This document shows positions 8,533-17,814 of a stretch of DNA of 59,932 bases, piece after piece. The stretch's first letter is position 1; each line of letters begins with the position of its first letter. The notes beneath the pieces are model-generated. The model saw only the letters and a program-made list of their open reading frames with translations, was not told the DNA's origin and made no database searches. The stretch spans positions 1 to 59,932 of the forward strand of contig CAKKPE010000058.1 of the NCBI GenBank assembly GCA_919901565.1, read 5' to 3'. A program made the translations under genes and the position numbers. Source of the DNA: a bacterium. Its GTDB lineage: Bacteria; CG2-30-53-67.

Positions 8533-9069
8533 ATGACATTTTTTCTTTCCCATAAGAGAATATTATTACTCGTTTGCTGGGCGCTCTACGGTGTCTTTCT
8601 CGTCCGTTTCCTCTCCAATGACCTGGTCGGAGAACCGGGATTCTCCGGTGACGGGCAAAAGTCAGGGAGTGTTTTGGTTTCAGTGGCCGGGGAGGTCTGG
8701 AAACCCGGGACTTACCTGTTCGATGAGCCATCCTCGGTCATGCAGGCCATTCAAACTGCCGGCGGCCCCACCGGATATGCCGACCTCAGCCGGCTCAATC
8801 TCTCGGCCCCTCTGGTCCGTGATTCGGTTCTGAGAGTCCCTTGTCTTGACTCCGGGTTTGAAAACGTCATTTCACTCAACCGTTCTTCAGCCCTGGAACT
8901 GGTAGAGATTCCCGGGATCGGGCCGGAACTGGCCGCACGGATCGTAAGGTACAGGGAGGAGAATGGGCCTTTCAAGGACAATGAGGACCTGCTGAATGTC
9001 CACGGGATCGGAAAGAAAAAGCTCCGGCAGATCATGGAACATGCGGTCCTGAACGAGGAGAGGTCATGA
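8533..9069 (+). CDS. comEA: ComEA-family competence protein (SLBB and helix-hairpin-helix)
   Basis: ComEA binds double-stranded DNA outside the inner membrane and passes it to the ComEC channel during natural transformation. The 178-residue protein has an N-terminal membrane helix (ILLLVCWALYGVFLVRFL), an SLBB-type segment (SVAGEVWKPGTYLF, AIQTAGGPTGYADLSRLNLSAPL) and two C-terminal helix-hairpin-helix motifs (LVEIPGIGPELAARIVRYREENG and LLNVHGIGKKKLRQI). It overlaps comEC by 4 bases. A TATAAT at 8510-8515 could serve as its -10 box. Start ATG 8533. Confidence 0.88.
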   Translation: MTFFLSHKRILLLVCWALYGVFLVRFLSNDLVGEPGFSGDGQKSGSVLVSVAGEVWKPGTYLFDEPSSVMQAIQTAGGPTGYADLSRLNLSAPLVRDSVLRVPCLDSGFENVISLNRSSALELVEIPGIGPELAARIVRYREENGPFKDNEDLLNVHGIGKKKLRQIMEHAVLNEERS

Positions 9070-11570
9070 ACAGACCGCTCTTTTACGTATTGATCTCGAT
9101 CATCTCCGGCATCCTGCTCTCGGCGTACGCAGATCCCTGGACTCTGTTTCTTGTGATCCTTGTCCCGGTCATGCTCTTGGTTATTTCGTTCAAAAGGTTT
9201 AAACGGTTCGAATGGTTACTTCTGCTCTCTGTATTTTTTTTTCTCGGCGCCCTCGGACAGTCCCTCTGGATGACCTGCCTGCCCAAAGACCATATCCTGC
9301 GGCGCATGGATGATCAGCATAAATCCACGGTGACCGGCATGGTGGTTTCCTTCCCGGAAGTTTTTGCAGACCGGGTCCGGTTTCTTCTTTCTATAGAGCG
9401 ATACCAGGGCATGGAATCTTCCGGCATGATGGATGTTTCCATATACACCTCTTCCACGGCCAAACAGCAGGGGACAAAGAGCGTGGATCTCGACTATGGA
9501 GACAGGGTGAAAGTTACCGGGACATTTAGAAGGCCCAGGAATTACAAAAATCCCGGCGCCTTTGATTATGCCGCCCATTTAAAAAGAAAGGGGATATGGG
9601 TTATGGGATCGGCATCGCCCGGCGGTATAAAGGTGATTGAGAAACGGAAGGGGAACCCCTTCATCATGAGGATCATGGGATACAAGAAGGACTTTCATCA
9701 CTTTCTGGGCACCCTGTTCCCTGAATCCTCAACCGCCCTGATCAAGGCACTCATAACCGGGGACCGAAGCGGAGTATCTCGGGAGATGCAGGAGCGTTTT
9801 GCCAGGACCGGGACCTCGCATCTTCTGGCCATATCAGGGCTCAATATGTGGTTTGTCTCATTCTTCTGCTACCAGTGCCTCTTGTTGATCTTCAGATACT
9901 TTCTTCCCTTGTCCATTCTCCGGAAATCCTATTTCTGGTTTATTCCATTCCGGCTCGCATCGATGATGACCCTGATCCTGTTTCCGATTTATACAATTTT
10001 TGTAGGCGGCAGCACCTCAGCGGTCCGTGCCTGCATCATGATCATGGTTTATCTGGCCGCCAGGGTCCTGGAGCGTGAAAGGGATCTCTTTCAGACATTG
10101 ATTCTTGCCGCGCTGGCCATTCTCGTCTGGCGGCCGCCTTCTCTCTTTGACATAGATTTCCAGCTCTCCTTTGCAGCGGTCACGGCCATGGTCCTCTCCC
10201 TTCAGCATCAACAGACCGGTGAGTGGGAAGAGCGCAAAACGCACGCTTTGCAGCCCGGCAAGAGCGGTTTTTATGATATCAGCAGGAACATATTCGAAAA
10301 AATAACCGGACTTATCTTCGTTACCCTTATCGCCACGACGGCCACAGCGCCGATTACTGCGGCAACGTTCCACCGCGTAAGCCAGGCTGGGATCGTAACG
10401 AACCTTCTGCTCGTCCCCCTGACCGGTTTCTGGATCGTCCCTTGTGCGCTGATCACTCTTGTATTATTCCTGATTTATCCTCCCCTGGCAGTATGGCCGG
10501 CAAAGATTTCAGGGGTAGGGGTCACTCTTCTTGCAAACGGGGTTGATTATTTCGGCTCGTTCACCTGGGCGTCAACCTGGGTCTTCCCACCGCCCGGAGT
10601 TCTGACATTGATCTATTATGTTTTGTTTCTTCTCATTCTGATTTTCCCCAGGATGGGGGAGGCCCGGCGTATCGGCTGCATCCTGATCTTGAGCCTCCTC
10701 TTTTTCGCGGCATCCTTCTGGATAGGGAGGATCAGAGGTGACGGAGAGCTCCATATCCGGTTCCTGGACGTGGGGCAGGGCTCCTCCATCCTGCTGATCC
10801 TTCCGCATGCAGAAACCGTGCTGATTGACGGCGGAGGCTCTTATCTATCCTCTCAGGACATCGGAAGGCAGGTCGTGCTCCCGGCCCTGCTTGCCATGGG
10901 GATACGGAAAGTGGATCTCATGATTCTGACCCATCCCCATCCTGACCACATGAACGGACTCATCGGGATTCTGGAGGAGATCCCTGTAGGAGAGGTCTGG
11001 GATGCCTGGGAGGCATTCCCGTCCGAGGAATACCGGCGTTTCCGAAAACTCATCGCTGACAAGGGGATTCCAAGGCGTTTTCTGAACCATACTGGAGAGC
11101 GGATAGCCAAGGGAAATATTTTCTTTGATGTCCTGCACCACGGCTCCGGTTATACCTCCGGTTCCAATTCCTCGGTGAACAACGACTCCCTGATTCTGAA
11201 AGTGACTTTTGGGGAGATCAGCCTTCTGGTTACCGCGGACCTGGAGGCACCCGGTGAAAAAAATCTCCTGCAGACATACGGGAGACAAGGATTGAAGAGC
11301 ACCATTCTGCAGGTCCCCCATCACGGAAGCACGCATTCCAGCAGCCCTTCCTTTATAGACGGCGTCAGGCCGGAGATGGCCGTGTTCCAGCTCGGCAGCA
11401 ACAATCCCTTTCAATTCCCCAATTCGGATGTCCTCGGCAGGTATCGGTATATCTTCCCGGAAAAGGCCCTGTTCAGGACCGATCTGAACGGATCGGTCTG
11501 GATCCGGACAGACGGAAGGAAAGTCTGGACTCAATGCTACGAATCTAATTTTATTGTCACGAGAAAATAA
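9066..11570 (+). CDS. comEC: DNA internalisation channel ComEC/Rec2
   Basis: ComEC is the inner-membrane channel that takes up single-stranded DNA. The 834-residue protein has an N-terminal DUF4131/OB region with several membrane helices, the central Competence domain (ALITGDRSGVSREMQERFARTGTSHLLAISGLN) and a C-terminal metallo-beta-lactamase domain with LDVGQGSSILL, LILTHPHPDHMNGLIG and VPHHGSTHSSSPSF. The length is typical. The metal motif THPHPDH has Pro-Asp where THxHxDH is usual and still supplies His-x-His-x-Asp-His. Convergent with the glutamate synthase operon. Confidence 0.95.
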   Translation: MNRPLFYVLISIISGILLSAYADPWTLFLVILVPVMLLVISFKRFKRFEWLLLLSVFFFLGALGQSLWMTCLPKDHILRRMDDQHKSTVTGMVVSFPEVFADRVRFLLSIERYQGMESSGMMDVSIYTSSTAKQQGTKSVDLDYGDRVKVTGTFRRPRNYKNPGAFDYAAHLKRKGIWVMGSASPGGIKVIEKRKGNPFIMRIMGYKKDFHHFLGTLFPESSTALIKALITGDRSGVSREMQERFARTGTSHLLAISGLNMWFVSFFCYQCLLLIFRYFLPLSILRKSYFWFIPFRLASMMTLILFPIYTIFVGGSTSAVRACIMIMVYLAARVLERERDLFQTLILAALAILVWRPPSLFDIDFQLSFAAVTAMVLSLQHQQTGEWEERKTHALQPGKSGFYDISRNIFEKITGLIFVTLIATTATAPITAATFHRVSQAGIVTNLLLVPLTGFWIVPCALITLVLFLIYPPLAVWPAKISGVGVTLLANGVDYFGSFTWASTWVFPPPGVLTLIYYVLFLLILIFPRMGEARRIGCILILSLLFFAASFWIGRIRGDGELHIRFLDVGQGSSILLILPHAETVLIDGGGSYLSSQDIGRQVVLPALLAMGIRKVDLMILTHPHPDHMNGLIGILEEIPVGEVWDAWEAFPSEEYRRFRKLIADKGIPRRFLNHTGERIAKGNIFFDVLHHGSGYTSGSNSSVNNDSLILKVTFGEISLLVTADLEAPGEKNLLQTYGRQGLKSTILQVPHHGSTHSSSPSFIDGVRPEMAVFQLGSNNPFQFPNSDVLGRYRYIFPEKALFRTDLNGSVWIRTDGRKVWTQCYESNFIVTRK

Positions 11571-11680
11571 GAAATGCCGGAATTTTAATGCCATTTGACA
11601 TACAAAGAACAAAGGCAAAAACAGGGTATTGAATCACCTCCCTTGTTATTAAGGGTCTCATAATTTGCCTTCTTTAGATA

Positions 11681-14011
11681 TTAGCGGGTTGATGAAAGAT
11701 TCTCGGTCATCTCCCACACGCCGCAGGGGCAGATGCCGGCGCAGAAACCGCATCCCACGCAGAGCTTGGGGTCAACCACGTATTCGAAACCTCCGTCTTC
11801 CATGGCCTTCCGGGAGATCGCTCCGTAATAGCAGGTAGTTTCACACATGTGGCAGTCACGGCAGGAACCGCAGGACATGCAGCGGTCCGCTTCTTTTTGC
11901 GGAGCGAATTCGTCCACCAGGGACCGTTCATAATAGACTGTCCTGATCCGTTCGTAAGGGATGACCTGCTTGATTTCCGGGATGAGGTCAAAGCTCATCA
12001 TCTGGGCATGGACCGCATCCGCGGTGAGGCGGCCCTGCCCGATGGCGTGGGTCACAAGCCCGGGCCGGGTGGCGTCGCCCACGGCGAAGACCTTCACGTC
12101 GGACGTCTGGCCGTATTCATTGACCTGAATGAATCCCCGTTCCGTGTGCACGCTCGGAGGGAGGAAGTCAAGGACCGGGGTCTCGCCGATGGAGATGATC
12201 ACCACGTCTGCGTTTAGAGACGTCCCGTCTTTGAAATGGATCTTCTTTTTCTTGGGATCATATTTTTCCGTAACCTTGGGGTAGAGGATCCTGGTTCCCT
12301 TGGCCTTTGCCATCTCCTGCTCCTTGCTGAAGCTTGCCGGCGGTTGTATATCCACAGCCGTCACGGATTCTGCGCCCAGGTCATAGGACTGGCAGGCGAT
12401 ATCCATGCCCGCGTTTCCTGCACCGATGACCACCACCTTTTTCCCTGCAAGGTCCATGGGTTTGCCGTAATTGACCTGCTTGAGAAATTCAATACCGGGC
12501 ACGACATGGTCCGATCCCTGGAACTGAATGGTTCTGGCCTCCTGCGCGCCGCAGGCCACGATCACGATGTTATGCGACTTGTACAGCTCGTTGAAAATCT
12601 TCCTGGTTATTTTGGTTTTCAGGTGGACGGAAACCCCCATCTCTTCAAACCGGGAGATCTCCTTCTTCAGGATCTTCTGCGGCAGACGCTCCCGAGGAAC
12701 GCACCATTCGATTTTTCCGCCGAGCCTGTCCGATGCCTCATAGAGGCTTACGCTGTGTCCCTTGAGCGCCAGCTGCCATGCCGCGGAAAGCCCACCGGGG
12801 CCGGCGCCGATTACCGCCACCTTGTTTCCCGTGGAACCGGCCTTTCCGGGTGCGGGGAGATCCAGGCTCAATGCTCCGAGGTTTTTGATGTCCAGGGGTT
12901 TGTCCAGCCTTCCCCGGGTGCAGGCGTCCATGCAGAGGTTGGGGCAGATCCGGCCGCACACGCTTGCCGGGAAGGGGCTGTACTGAAGCACCAGTTCAAG
13001 GGCCTCCTGCAGCTTGCCTTCACGGATCAGGGAGGCCCGTCTGTGCGAAGGGATCCTGGAAGGGCAGGCATAGGCACAGGGGGGGAGGTATTGATGATTG
13101 TTCCATACGGGCCGGAACCGCCGGTTCTCCCCGGTCGTGATATAGGGGAGGATGGTCTGGTCGTGGTCCAGGTATTCCCCGAAGATGCCCCCTTTGCCTA
13201 CAGCTGGTTCCCATACCTGGGCCCGAAACTCGGTGGTGGGCATCTTCATGCCTTTGCGTTCTTTCTTTTCCGCAGGGGTATAGGCGATCAGTTTTTTCCA
13301 GTCCCGGATAGAGCGGGTCAGTTCTGCAAGGTACGCCATCCGGTCGATGGCCTTGAGATACGGCTTGATGTTTTCGCACAGCCAGTCCCAGTCCTGGGGA
13401 GTGAGGTCCACGCACTTGACGTCGGATTGGCTGTATCCTTGAATGGGGCCGCGGAAATATACAGTTCCGCCGACCATACCGACACAGGGGCGGTAGCCCA
13501 GGATGTTGCCGGAATTCCTCGGATTGACCCCGCACACCACTGCAATGCCACCGGCCTTGAACTCGGCAAAGGAGTCCCCCACGTCCCGGAAGTACCAGGA
13601 CTGCAATGGTTCAAAGCGTGGGTTGGCCTTGGTCATGGTGTCGCAGCGTGCGCCGCCGCCGCCCTGCACATAAAGAATGCCCTGGGCGCCGGCATTGTGT
13701 GCGCCGTTGGTCACATCGCCGAGCACCGTGATCCTGGCCCCACAGTTGATCCAGCCCGCATCGTCGGAAGCGCCCCCTTTTAAAACAATCTCGGTGCCGG
13801 CCATACCCATGCTTCCGAGACGCTGCCCCACAGGGCCTTCCACGCTGATCCGGACCTTCTGCCCGGTGGGCCAGATGCGGCCGCCGATCCCGTGCTGTCC
13901 GTCGGCACGGATGGAGAGCGTGCGCTCTCCATCCCGGACCGCCTTCTGCACCCGTTCCTCGAGTTCACGGGAAGAGACTCTCTTGCCTTTTATGTTTCCA
14001 TGAATGATCAT
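11681..14011 (-). CDS. Split glutamate synthase: GXGXG domain fused to GltD-like NADPH oxidoreductase and ferredoxin domain
   Basis: This 776-residue protein joins the GXGXG beta-helix of the glutamate synthase large subunit (about residues 1-230, with repeats such as GGASDDAG, GDVTNGAHNAG) to a GltD-like oxidoreductase. The GltD part shows Cys clusters (CAYACPSRIP, CGRICPNLCMDACTRG), an FAD site (VIGAGPGGLSAAWQLALKG) and an NAD(P)H site (VVIGAGNAGMDIACQSYDLG). It ends with two [4Fe-4S] motif sets (CMSCGSCRDCHMCETTC and CVGCGFCAGICP). It would feed electrons to the FMN subunit encoded upstream. Third gene of the operon. The architecture is the archaeal or anaerobe type. Confidence 0.9.
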   Translation of the reverse strand: MIIHGNIKGKRVSSRELEERVQKAVRDGERTLSIRADGQHGIGGRIWPTGQKVRISVEGPVGQRLGSMGMAGTEIVLKGGASDDAGWINCGARITVLGDVTNGAHNAGAQGILYVQGGGGARCDTMTKANPRFEPLQSWYFRDVGDSFAEFKAGGIAVVCGVNPRNSGNILGYRPCVGMVGGTVYFRGPIQGYSQSDVKCVDLTPQDWDWLCENIKPYLKAIDRMAYLAELTRSIRDWKKLIAYTPAEKKERKGMKMPTTEFRAQVWEPAVGKGGIFGEYLDHDQTILPYITTGENRRFRPVWNNHQYLPPCAYACPSRIPSHRRASLIREGKLQEALELVLQYSPFPASVCGRICPNLCMDACTRGRLDKPLDIKNLGALSLDLPAPGKAGSTGNKVAVIGAGPGGLSAAWQLALKGHSVSLYEASDRLGGKIEWCVPRERLPQKILKKEISRFEEMGVSVHLKTKITRKIFNELYKSHNIVIVACGAQEARTIQFQGSDHVVPGIEFLKQVNYGKPMDLAGKKVVVIGAGNAGMDIACQSYDLGAESVTAVDIQPPASFSKEQEMAKAKGTRILYPKVTEKYDPKKKKIHFKDGTSLNADVVIISIGETPVLDFLPPSVHTERGFIQVNEYGQTSDVKVFAVGDATRPGLVTHAIGQGRLTADAVHAQMMSFDLIPEIKQVIPYERIRTVYYERSLVDEFAPQKEADRCMSCGSCRDCHMCETTCYYGAISRKAMEDGGFEYVVDPKLCVGCGFCAGICPCGVWEMTENLSSTR

Positions 14012-14018
14012 TGTGTTC

Positions 14019-15677
14019 TCAACAGACGTAGCTGATTTTCAGCCGTTCGGCGATCTCCTTGTCCGCAACACCCAGGCCGTCCGACATGCCGATGGGGAGT
14101 TGGGTGCTCCGCCCCATGGGGGCAAAGATCTTTTTGAGTTCCATGTCAGCGGACTTGAATACATCCACCACCCGTTCCGCTACCTTGTCAGGGTCGAGCC
14201 GCCGGTAGAGTTTGGGGTCCTGTGTGGTGATCCCCCTGGGACACCTCCCGGTATTGCAGAGGTTGCAGCGGTTGTATTCATCCCCGAAGCACTGGGCAGC
14301 GGACTGCATGATATATTTGCCGATGTCCACGGCCGATGCGCCGAGCATGATCATGGCCGCGGCATTGGCCGCGAGGCTGCCTGTCTTTCCCATGCCTCCG
14401 GCCGCGATAAGGGGAAGTTCGTTCTGCTTCCCCTGCTTGACCAGGTCGAGATAGCAGTCCCGGATGTTGGATGCGATGGGGTGTCCCATCTTGTCCATGG
14501 AGACGTTATAGGCCGCACCGGTCCCGCCGTCTTCGCCGTCGATGCAGAGGGCCGCTGCATAGGGGTTTCTCGCCAGGTTGTTGAGGACTGCCCGGGCCGT
14601 TTTGGTCCCGGAGATCTTGGGATAGACCGGGACACGGAATCCCCAGGCCATGGACATGGATTGGATCATCTTGGCCACGGCCTCCTCAATGGAATACTGT
14701 GTCTGGTGCGTGGGCGGAGACGCCAGGTCCACGTATTCAGGCACGCCACGGATCTTTGCAATGAGTTTGAGTACCTTGTAGGCCATGAGCAGGCCCCCGT
14801 CCCCGGGCTTGGCGCCCTGACCGTATTTGATCTCGATGGCAGCAGGGTCTTCCACCATCCTCGGGATGGCATGGATGATCTCGTCCCATCCGAAATAACC
14901 CGAGGCGATCTGAAGGATAAAATATTTTGCAAACCGGGAGGTGAGCAGCCTCGGCGGTATGCCGCCTTCGCCGGTGCACATGACCACCGGGAGCCCTTCG
15001 ACTTCATTGAGATAGGCCACGCCCATGGCCAGCCCTTCCCACATGTGGGGCGAGAGCGCCCCCACGGACATGCTCCCGATCCGGATGGGATAGATCTCCC
15101 TGACCGGAGGGATGAATCCAATGTCCTCCCTGACCGCAAGAAGGCCGTCCTTGACTTCAAGAGGGAGCTTCTCGGGCGGAAGGATCCTTCCGAGGAGGGT
15201 GCGGATGTGGAATTCGTGCCGGCCGGCATCCAGTGCCGGGTCCGTGAGCATGGAGATCCGGGTGAATTTCATCTGGTCCACGGTGGACGGGCTTGGATCG
15301 TTTCTCCGTCCGCCCCTGGTGTAGGGGACGCCTCCCTTATTCTTATAGAAAAGGAATTTGTGACGCGGATTGTATTCCGGTTCGATGGCCACGGTCGGGC
15401 AGACCAGGGAGCAGGAGCCGCACCCTGTGCAGTATCTTTCCATATCCGTGACCTGACGGATCCCGTGCATGATCTTTCGAACCGTGGAGGGGAGAGGGGT
15501 GCTCCCTTCGGACTGGACCAGCCGCTGGGCAAAGACCGACGGTTCAATGGCGTTCACGGGGCACACGGCCGTGCAGCGGCCGCAGCGGGTGCAGCGGTCC
15601 TCACGCCACCGGATGATATAGGGAAACTCCCTGAGAGAGAATTCGTGATTCTGGTCTAAACGTTCAGCTGGTTCCAT
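14019..15677 (-). CDS. Split glutamate synthase, FMN/Fe-S synthase subunit (archaeal type)
   Basis: This 552-residue subunit should convert 2-oxoglutarate and ammonia to glutamate. Two ferredoxin motifs lie at the N-terminus (CTRCGRCTAVCPVNAIEPS, CTGCGSCSLVCPTVAIEPE). The FMN-binding synthase barrel follows (MSVGALSPHMWEGLA, LASPPTHQTQYSIEEA, DGEDGGTGAAYN, AAGGMGKTGS), and Cys residues sit in CNLCNTGRCPRGITTQDP. Its start overlaps the end of the amidotransferase gene by 22 bases, and 7 bases separate its stop from the next gene, so the three are one operon. Confidence 0.93.
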   Translation of the reverse strand: MEPAERLDQNHEFSLREFPYIIRWREDRCTRCGRCTAVCPVNAIEPSVFAQRLVQSEGSTPLPSTVRKIMHGIRQVTDMERYCTGCGSCSLVCPTVAIEPEYNPRHKFLFYKNKGGVPYTRGGRRNDPSPSTVDQMKFTRISMLTDPALDAGRHEFHIRTLLGRILPPEKLPLEVKDGLLAVREDIGFIPPVREIYPIRIGSMSVGALSPHMWEGLAMGVAYLNEVEGLPVVMCTGEGGIPPRLLTSRFAKYFILQIASGYFGWDEIIHAIPRMVEDPAAIEIKYGQGAKPGDGGLLMAYKVLKLIAKIRGVPEYVDLASPPTHQTQYSIEEAVAKMIQSMSMAWGFRVPVYPKISGTKTARAVLNNLARNPYAAALCIDGEDGGTGAAYNVSMDKMGHPIASNIRDCYLDLVKQGKQNELPLIAAGGMGKTGSLAANAAAMIMLGASAVDIGKYIMQSAAQCFGDEYNRCNLCNTGRCPRGITTQDPKLYRRLDPDKVAERVVDVFKSADMELKKIFAPMGRSTQLPIGMSDGLGVADKEIAERLKISYVC

Positions 15678-16771
15678 TGTTTTAACTCCCTGGCATCGGG
15701 TGTGACGATTACCATGTCGTATTTCATGGGCGAAAAGTCAGCTGCCTTGTCCCTGACGGGAACGGCCTTGTCCAACCCGCATTCTTCAGACATGAGCGCA
15801 AACTTTCCCGGAGCGCCTCCGACCACGCCCGGTCTGAGTTTTTTGGAATCCTGGGCCATGAATACCGTGCCGTCGGGTGTGAACCCGATGACGCAGTTCG
15901 GCCCGTCGATGCAGAGCGGGCGCAGCGAATTTTTAATCAGGCCGAGTGCCCTGCTGTCCGGCCTTTTCTCGATCTCCGAATTCTTGAGCGGAGTGATCAC
16001 ATCCTTGTAATAGGACAGAGGATATTTCAACTGCCTGTGACAGTAATGAAGGATGTGGGTAAAGACCTCACTATCGCTGTTGTACCCCGTGTAGCCCGGG
16101 AAGCCGCGGCTTGAGATGAACTCACGAATGGGGACGAAGGCCGTGTTCTCCCCGTTGGTCATGGTGCAGTATCCCTGGATAAAGAACGGATGGCAGGCAT
16201 AGAGGTAGATCGCATAGTTGGTATTCTGCCGCCCCTGCGCCAGGATAATCTTGGCTGTGAGTTTTCCTTTGTCGAGTCCGAAGAATTCCGCAAGCTGCAG
16301 CGGGTCGCCCACCTCTTTGAGCGTGATGACGTCCGGATAGAAAGAGAAGACGAAGATCGATTCATCCCTTTCTCCGATGCTCCGCAGGGCGAGGCGGGTG
16401 TTCATGAGGAGATCCTCTTTCTCCGGCATGGGCAGCTCCCGCATCTCAGCCGGGTAGTTGTAGACCTTGGCGAAGTAGTGGTCCCTTCTCTGTATGTCTG
16501 AGCCGGGGACTGCATGGATGTCAGGTTCCCAGAACAGGAGTTCTTCGAACCCCCGGGCCTTCATGTACTGGTCCATGATCTCCAGGCCCTTGTCGGAGCA
16601 GATGCCGGACAGGATGGGGTACCCCTTCATGTCTTTGAACATCCCGCCCAGATCCTTGAGCACCAGTCCCAGGCCGGACCCGTCGTGACCTTCCTTCATG
16701 GTTTCCAGGGCCAGGATATTCTCCAATGGAGAAAAATACCGGCCGGATGTAATGGCGCTTAAACGGCACAT
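15656..16771 (-). CDS. Split glutamate synthase, class II glutamine amidotransferase subunit
   Basis: The 371-residue protein starts MCRLSAITSG, which puts the catalytic Cys at position 2 as in N-terminal-nucleophile glutamine amidotransferases. It releases ammonia from glutamine for the synthase subunit. Further family features are HDGSGLGLVLKDLGG, the YNSDSEVFTHILHY segment and a C-terminal GFTPDGTVFMAQDSKKLRPG. First gene of the minus-strand operon, starting 251 bases from the divergent rpe. Confidence 0.9.
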   Translation of the reverse strand: MCRLSAITSGRYFSPLENILALETMKEGHDGSGLGLVLKDLGGMFKDMKGYPILSGICSDKGLEIMDQYMKARGFEELLFWEPDIHAVPGSDIQRRDHYFAKVYNYPAEMRELPMPEKEDLLMNTRLALRSIGERDESIFVFSFYPDVITLKEVGDPLQLAEFFGLDKGKLTAKIILAQGRQNTNYAIYLYACHPFFIQGYCTMTNGENTAFVPIREFISSRGFPGYTGYNSDSEVFTHILHYCHRQLKYPLSYYKDVITPLKNSEIEKRPDSRALGLIKNSLRPLCIDGPNCVIGFTPDGTVFMAQDSKKLRPGVVGGAPGKFALMSEECGLDKAVPVRDKAADFSPMKYDMVIVTPDARELKQWNQLNV

Positions 16772-16948
16772 CTTCTCACCTTTTTGATTACTTATGGGAG
16801 GTTGACGAGCCAGGCACGGAGACCATTAATTCATAGGTTTTCGCCAGGTTTGAGCTGTCCCATTTACCAGCATATCATTACCGATTTTCGTTTTTACATT
16901 TTAATGATTGAAAGCAGGGATGTCAACAGGAAATTGAGTGAAACCAGC

Positions 16949-16977
16949 TTGACATGCGTGATGATATCCAGTAGATT
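16949..16977 (+). promoter_or_regulatory. Sigma-70 type promoter for rpe
   Basis: TTGACA at 16949-16954, a 17-bp spacer and TAGATT at 16972-16977. It lies about 45 bases upstream of rpe in the divergent gap. The glutamate synthase promoter must lie in the same gap on the other strand; I could not place it. Confidence 0.5.
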
Positions 16978-17022
16978 GATCCGGTCTGTAGTTATTGCAT
17001 CCGATCCTGAAAGGTATGGGAA

Positions 17023-17676
17023 ATGGTTAAAATTGCGCCCTCGATTCTGTCATCGGATTTCGTCAGGCTCGGGGAAGAGATCCGGGCCGTGGAAGAGGCC
17101 GGTGCCGAGTATATCCATGTGGATGTCATGGACGGGCACTTCGTACCGAATATCACCATAGGCCCTCTGGTGGTCAAGGCGATCCGCAAGGTTACGCGCC
17201 TTCCCCTGGACGTGCACCTGATGATATCGGATCCCTCGAAATACATCCCGGAGTTTGTCGAGGCCGGGGCGGACATACTGACCATCCATGCCGAGGCCTG
17301 CGTCCATCTGCACCGGGCCATCCAGCAGATTCGGGATCTCAAGATAAAGGCTGGCGTGGCCTTGAATCCGCACCAGCCGCTCAACGTGATTGAATACGTA
17401 TTAAAAGACCTGGACCAGGTCCTGATCATGTCGGTAAATCCCGGGTTCGGCGGTCAGAGTTTTATTGAGGCCGTGCTGCCCAAGATCTCCCTTCTCAAAG
17501 AAATGGTCAAGTCCAAAGGGCTGAATCTGTCCATTGAAGTGGACGGAGGGGTCAAGGTCGAGAATGCCGGGAAAATCGCCCGTGCCGGCGCCGATATCCT
17601 GGTGGCCGGATCGGCTATTTTCGGGACAAAGGACTATAAGGAAACAATCCGCCGCTTCAGACAAGCGCTTTCCTGA
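17023..17676 (+). CDS. rpe: Ribulose-phosphate 3-epimerase
   Basis: Rpe interconverts ribulose 5-phosphate and xylulose 5-phosphate in the pentose phosphate pathway. The 217-residue TIM barrel starts [13 protein letters not shown] and has [37 protein letters not shown] and [12 protein letters not shown], with the phosphate-binding [12 protein letters not shown] at the end. All metal ligands (His, Asp, His, Asp) are present. A dedicated promoter precedes it; ffh follows with its own promoter. Confidence 0.97.
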   Translation: MVKIAPSILSSDFVRLGEEIRAVEEAGAEYIHVDVMDGHFVPNITIGPLVVKAIRKVTRLPLDVHLMISDPSKYIPEFVEAGADILTIHAEACVHLHRAIQQIRDLKIKAGVALNPHQPLNVIEYVLKDLDQVLIMSVNPGFGGQSFIEAVLPKISLLKEMVKSKGLNLSIEVDGGVKVENAGKIARAGADILVAGSAIFGTKDYKETIRRFRQALS

Positions 17677-17693
17677 ATAAAATCATTATTATC

Positions 17694-17722
17694 TTGACAG
17701 ATAATAGAAAAAAAAATAAAAT
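17694..17722 (+). promoter_or_regulatory. Strong sigma-70 promoter for the ffh-rpsP-trmD operon
   Basis: TTGACA at 17694-17699, exactly 17 bases, then TAAAAT at 17717-17722, in AT-rich surroundings about 90 bases before the ffh start codon. Confidence 0.85.
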
Positions 17723-17814
17723 CTAAATCTTTAATTATTATCGAAATCCTGTGTGAACGGCTGATGTTAAGTCAAGAAAAACAGGATTGACGAGTTGGGG
17801 CAGGAGTATGTTCC

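Noticed and set aside
12236-13783. Long open frame (515 codons) on the plus strand opposite the glutamate synthase gene
   Set aside because: It is the antisense of a strongly conserved gene, has no family motifs or ribosome-binding site, and has a composition typical of an antisense shadow.
14004-15659. Long open frame (551 codons) on the plus strand opposite the FMN subunit gene
   Set aside because: Antisense shadow of the conserved synthase subunit with repetitive His/Gly/Asp-rich content and no recognisable domain.
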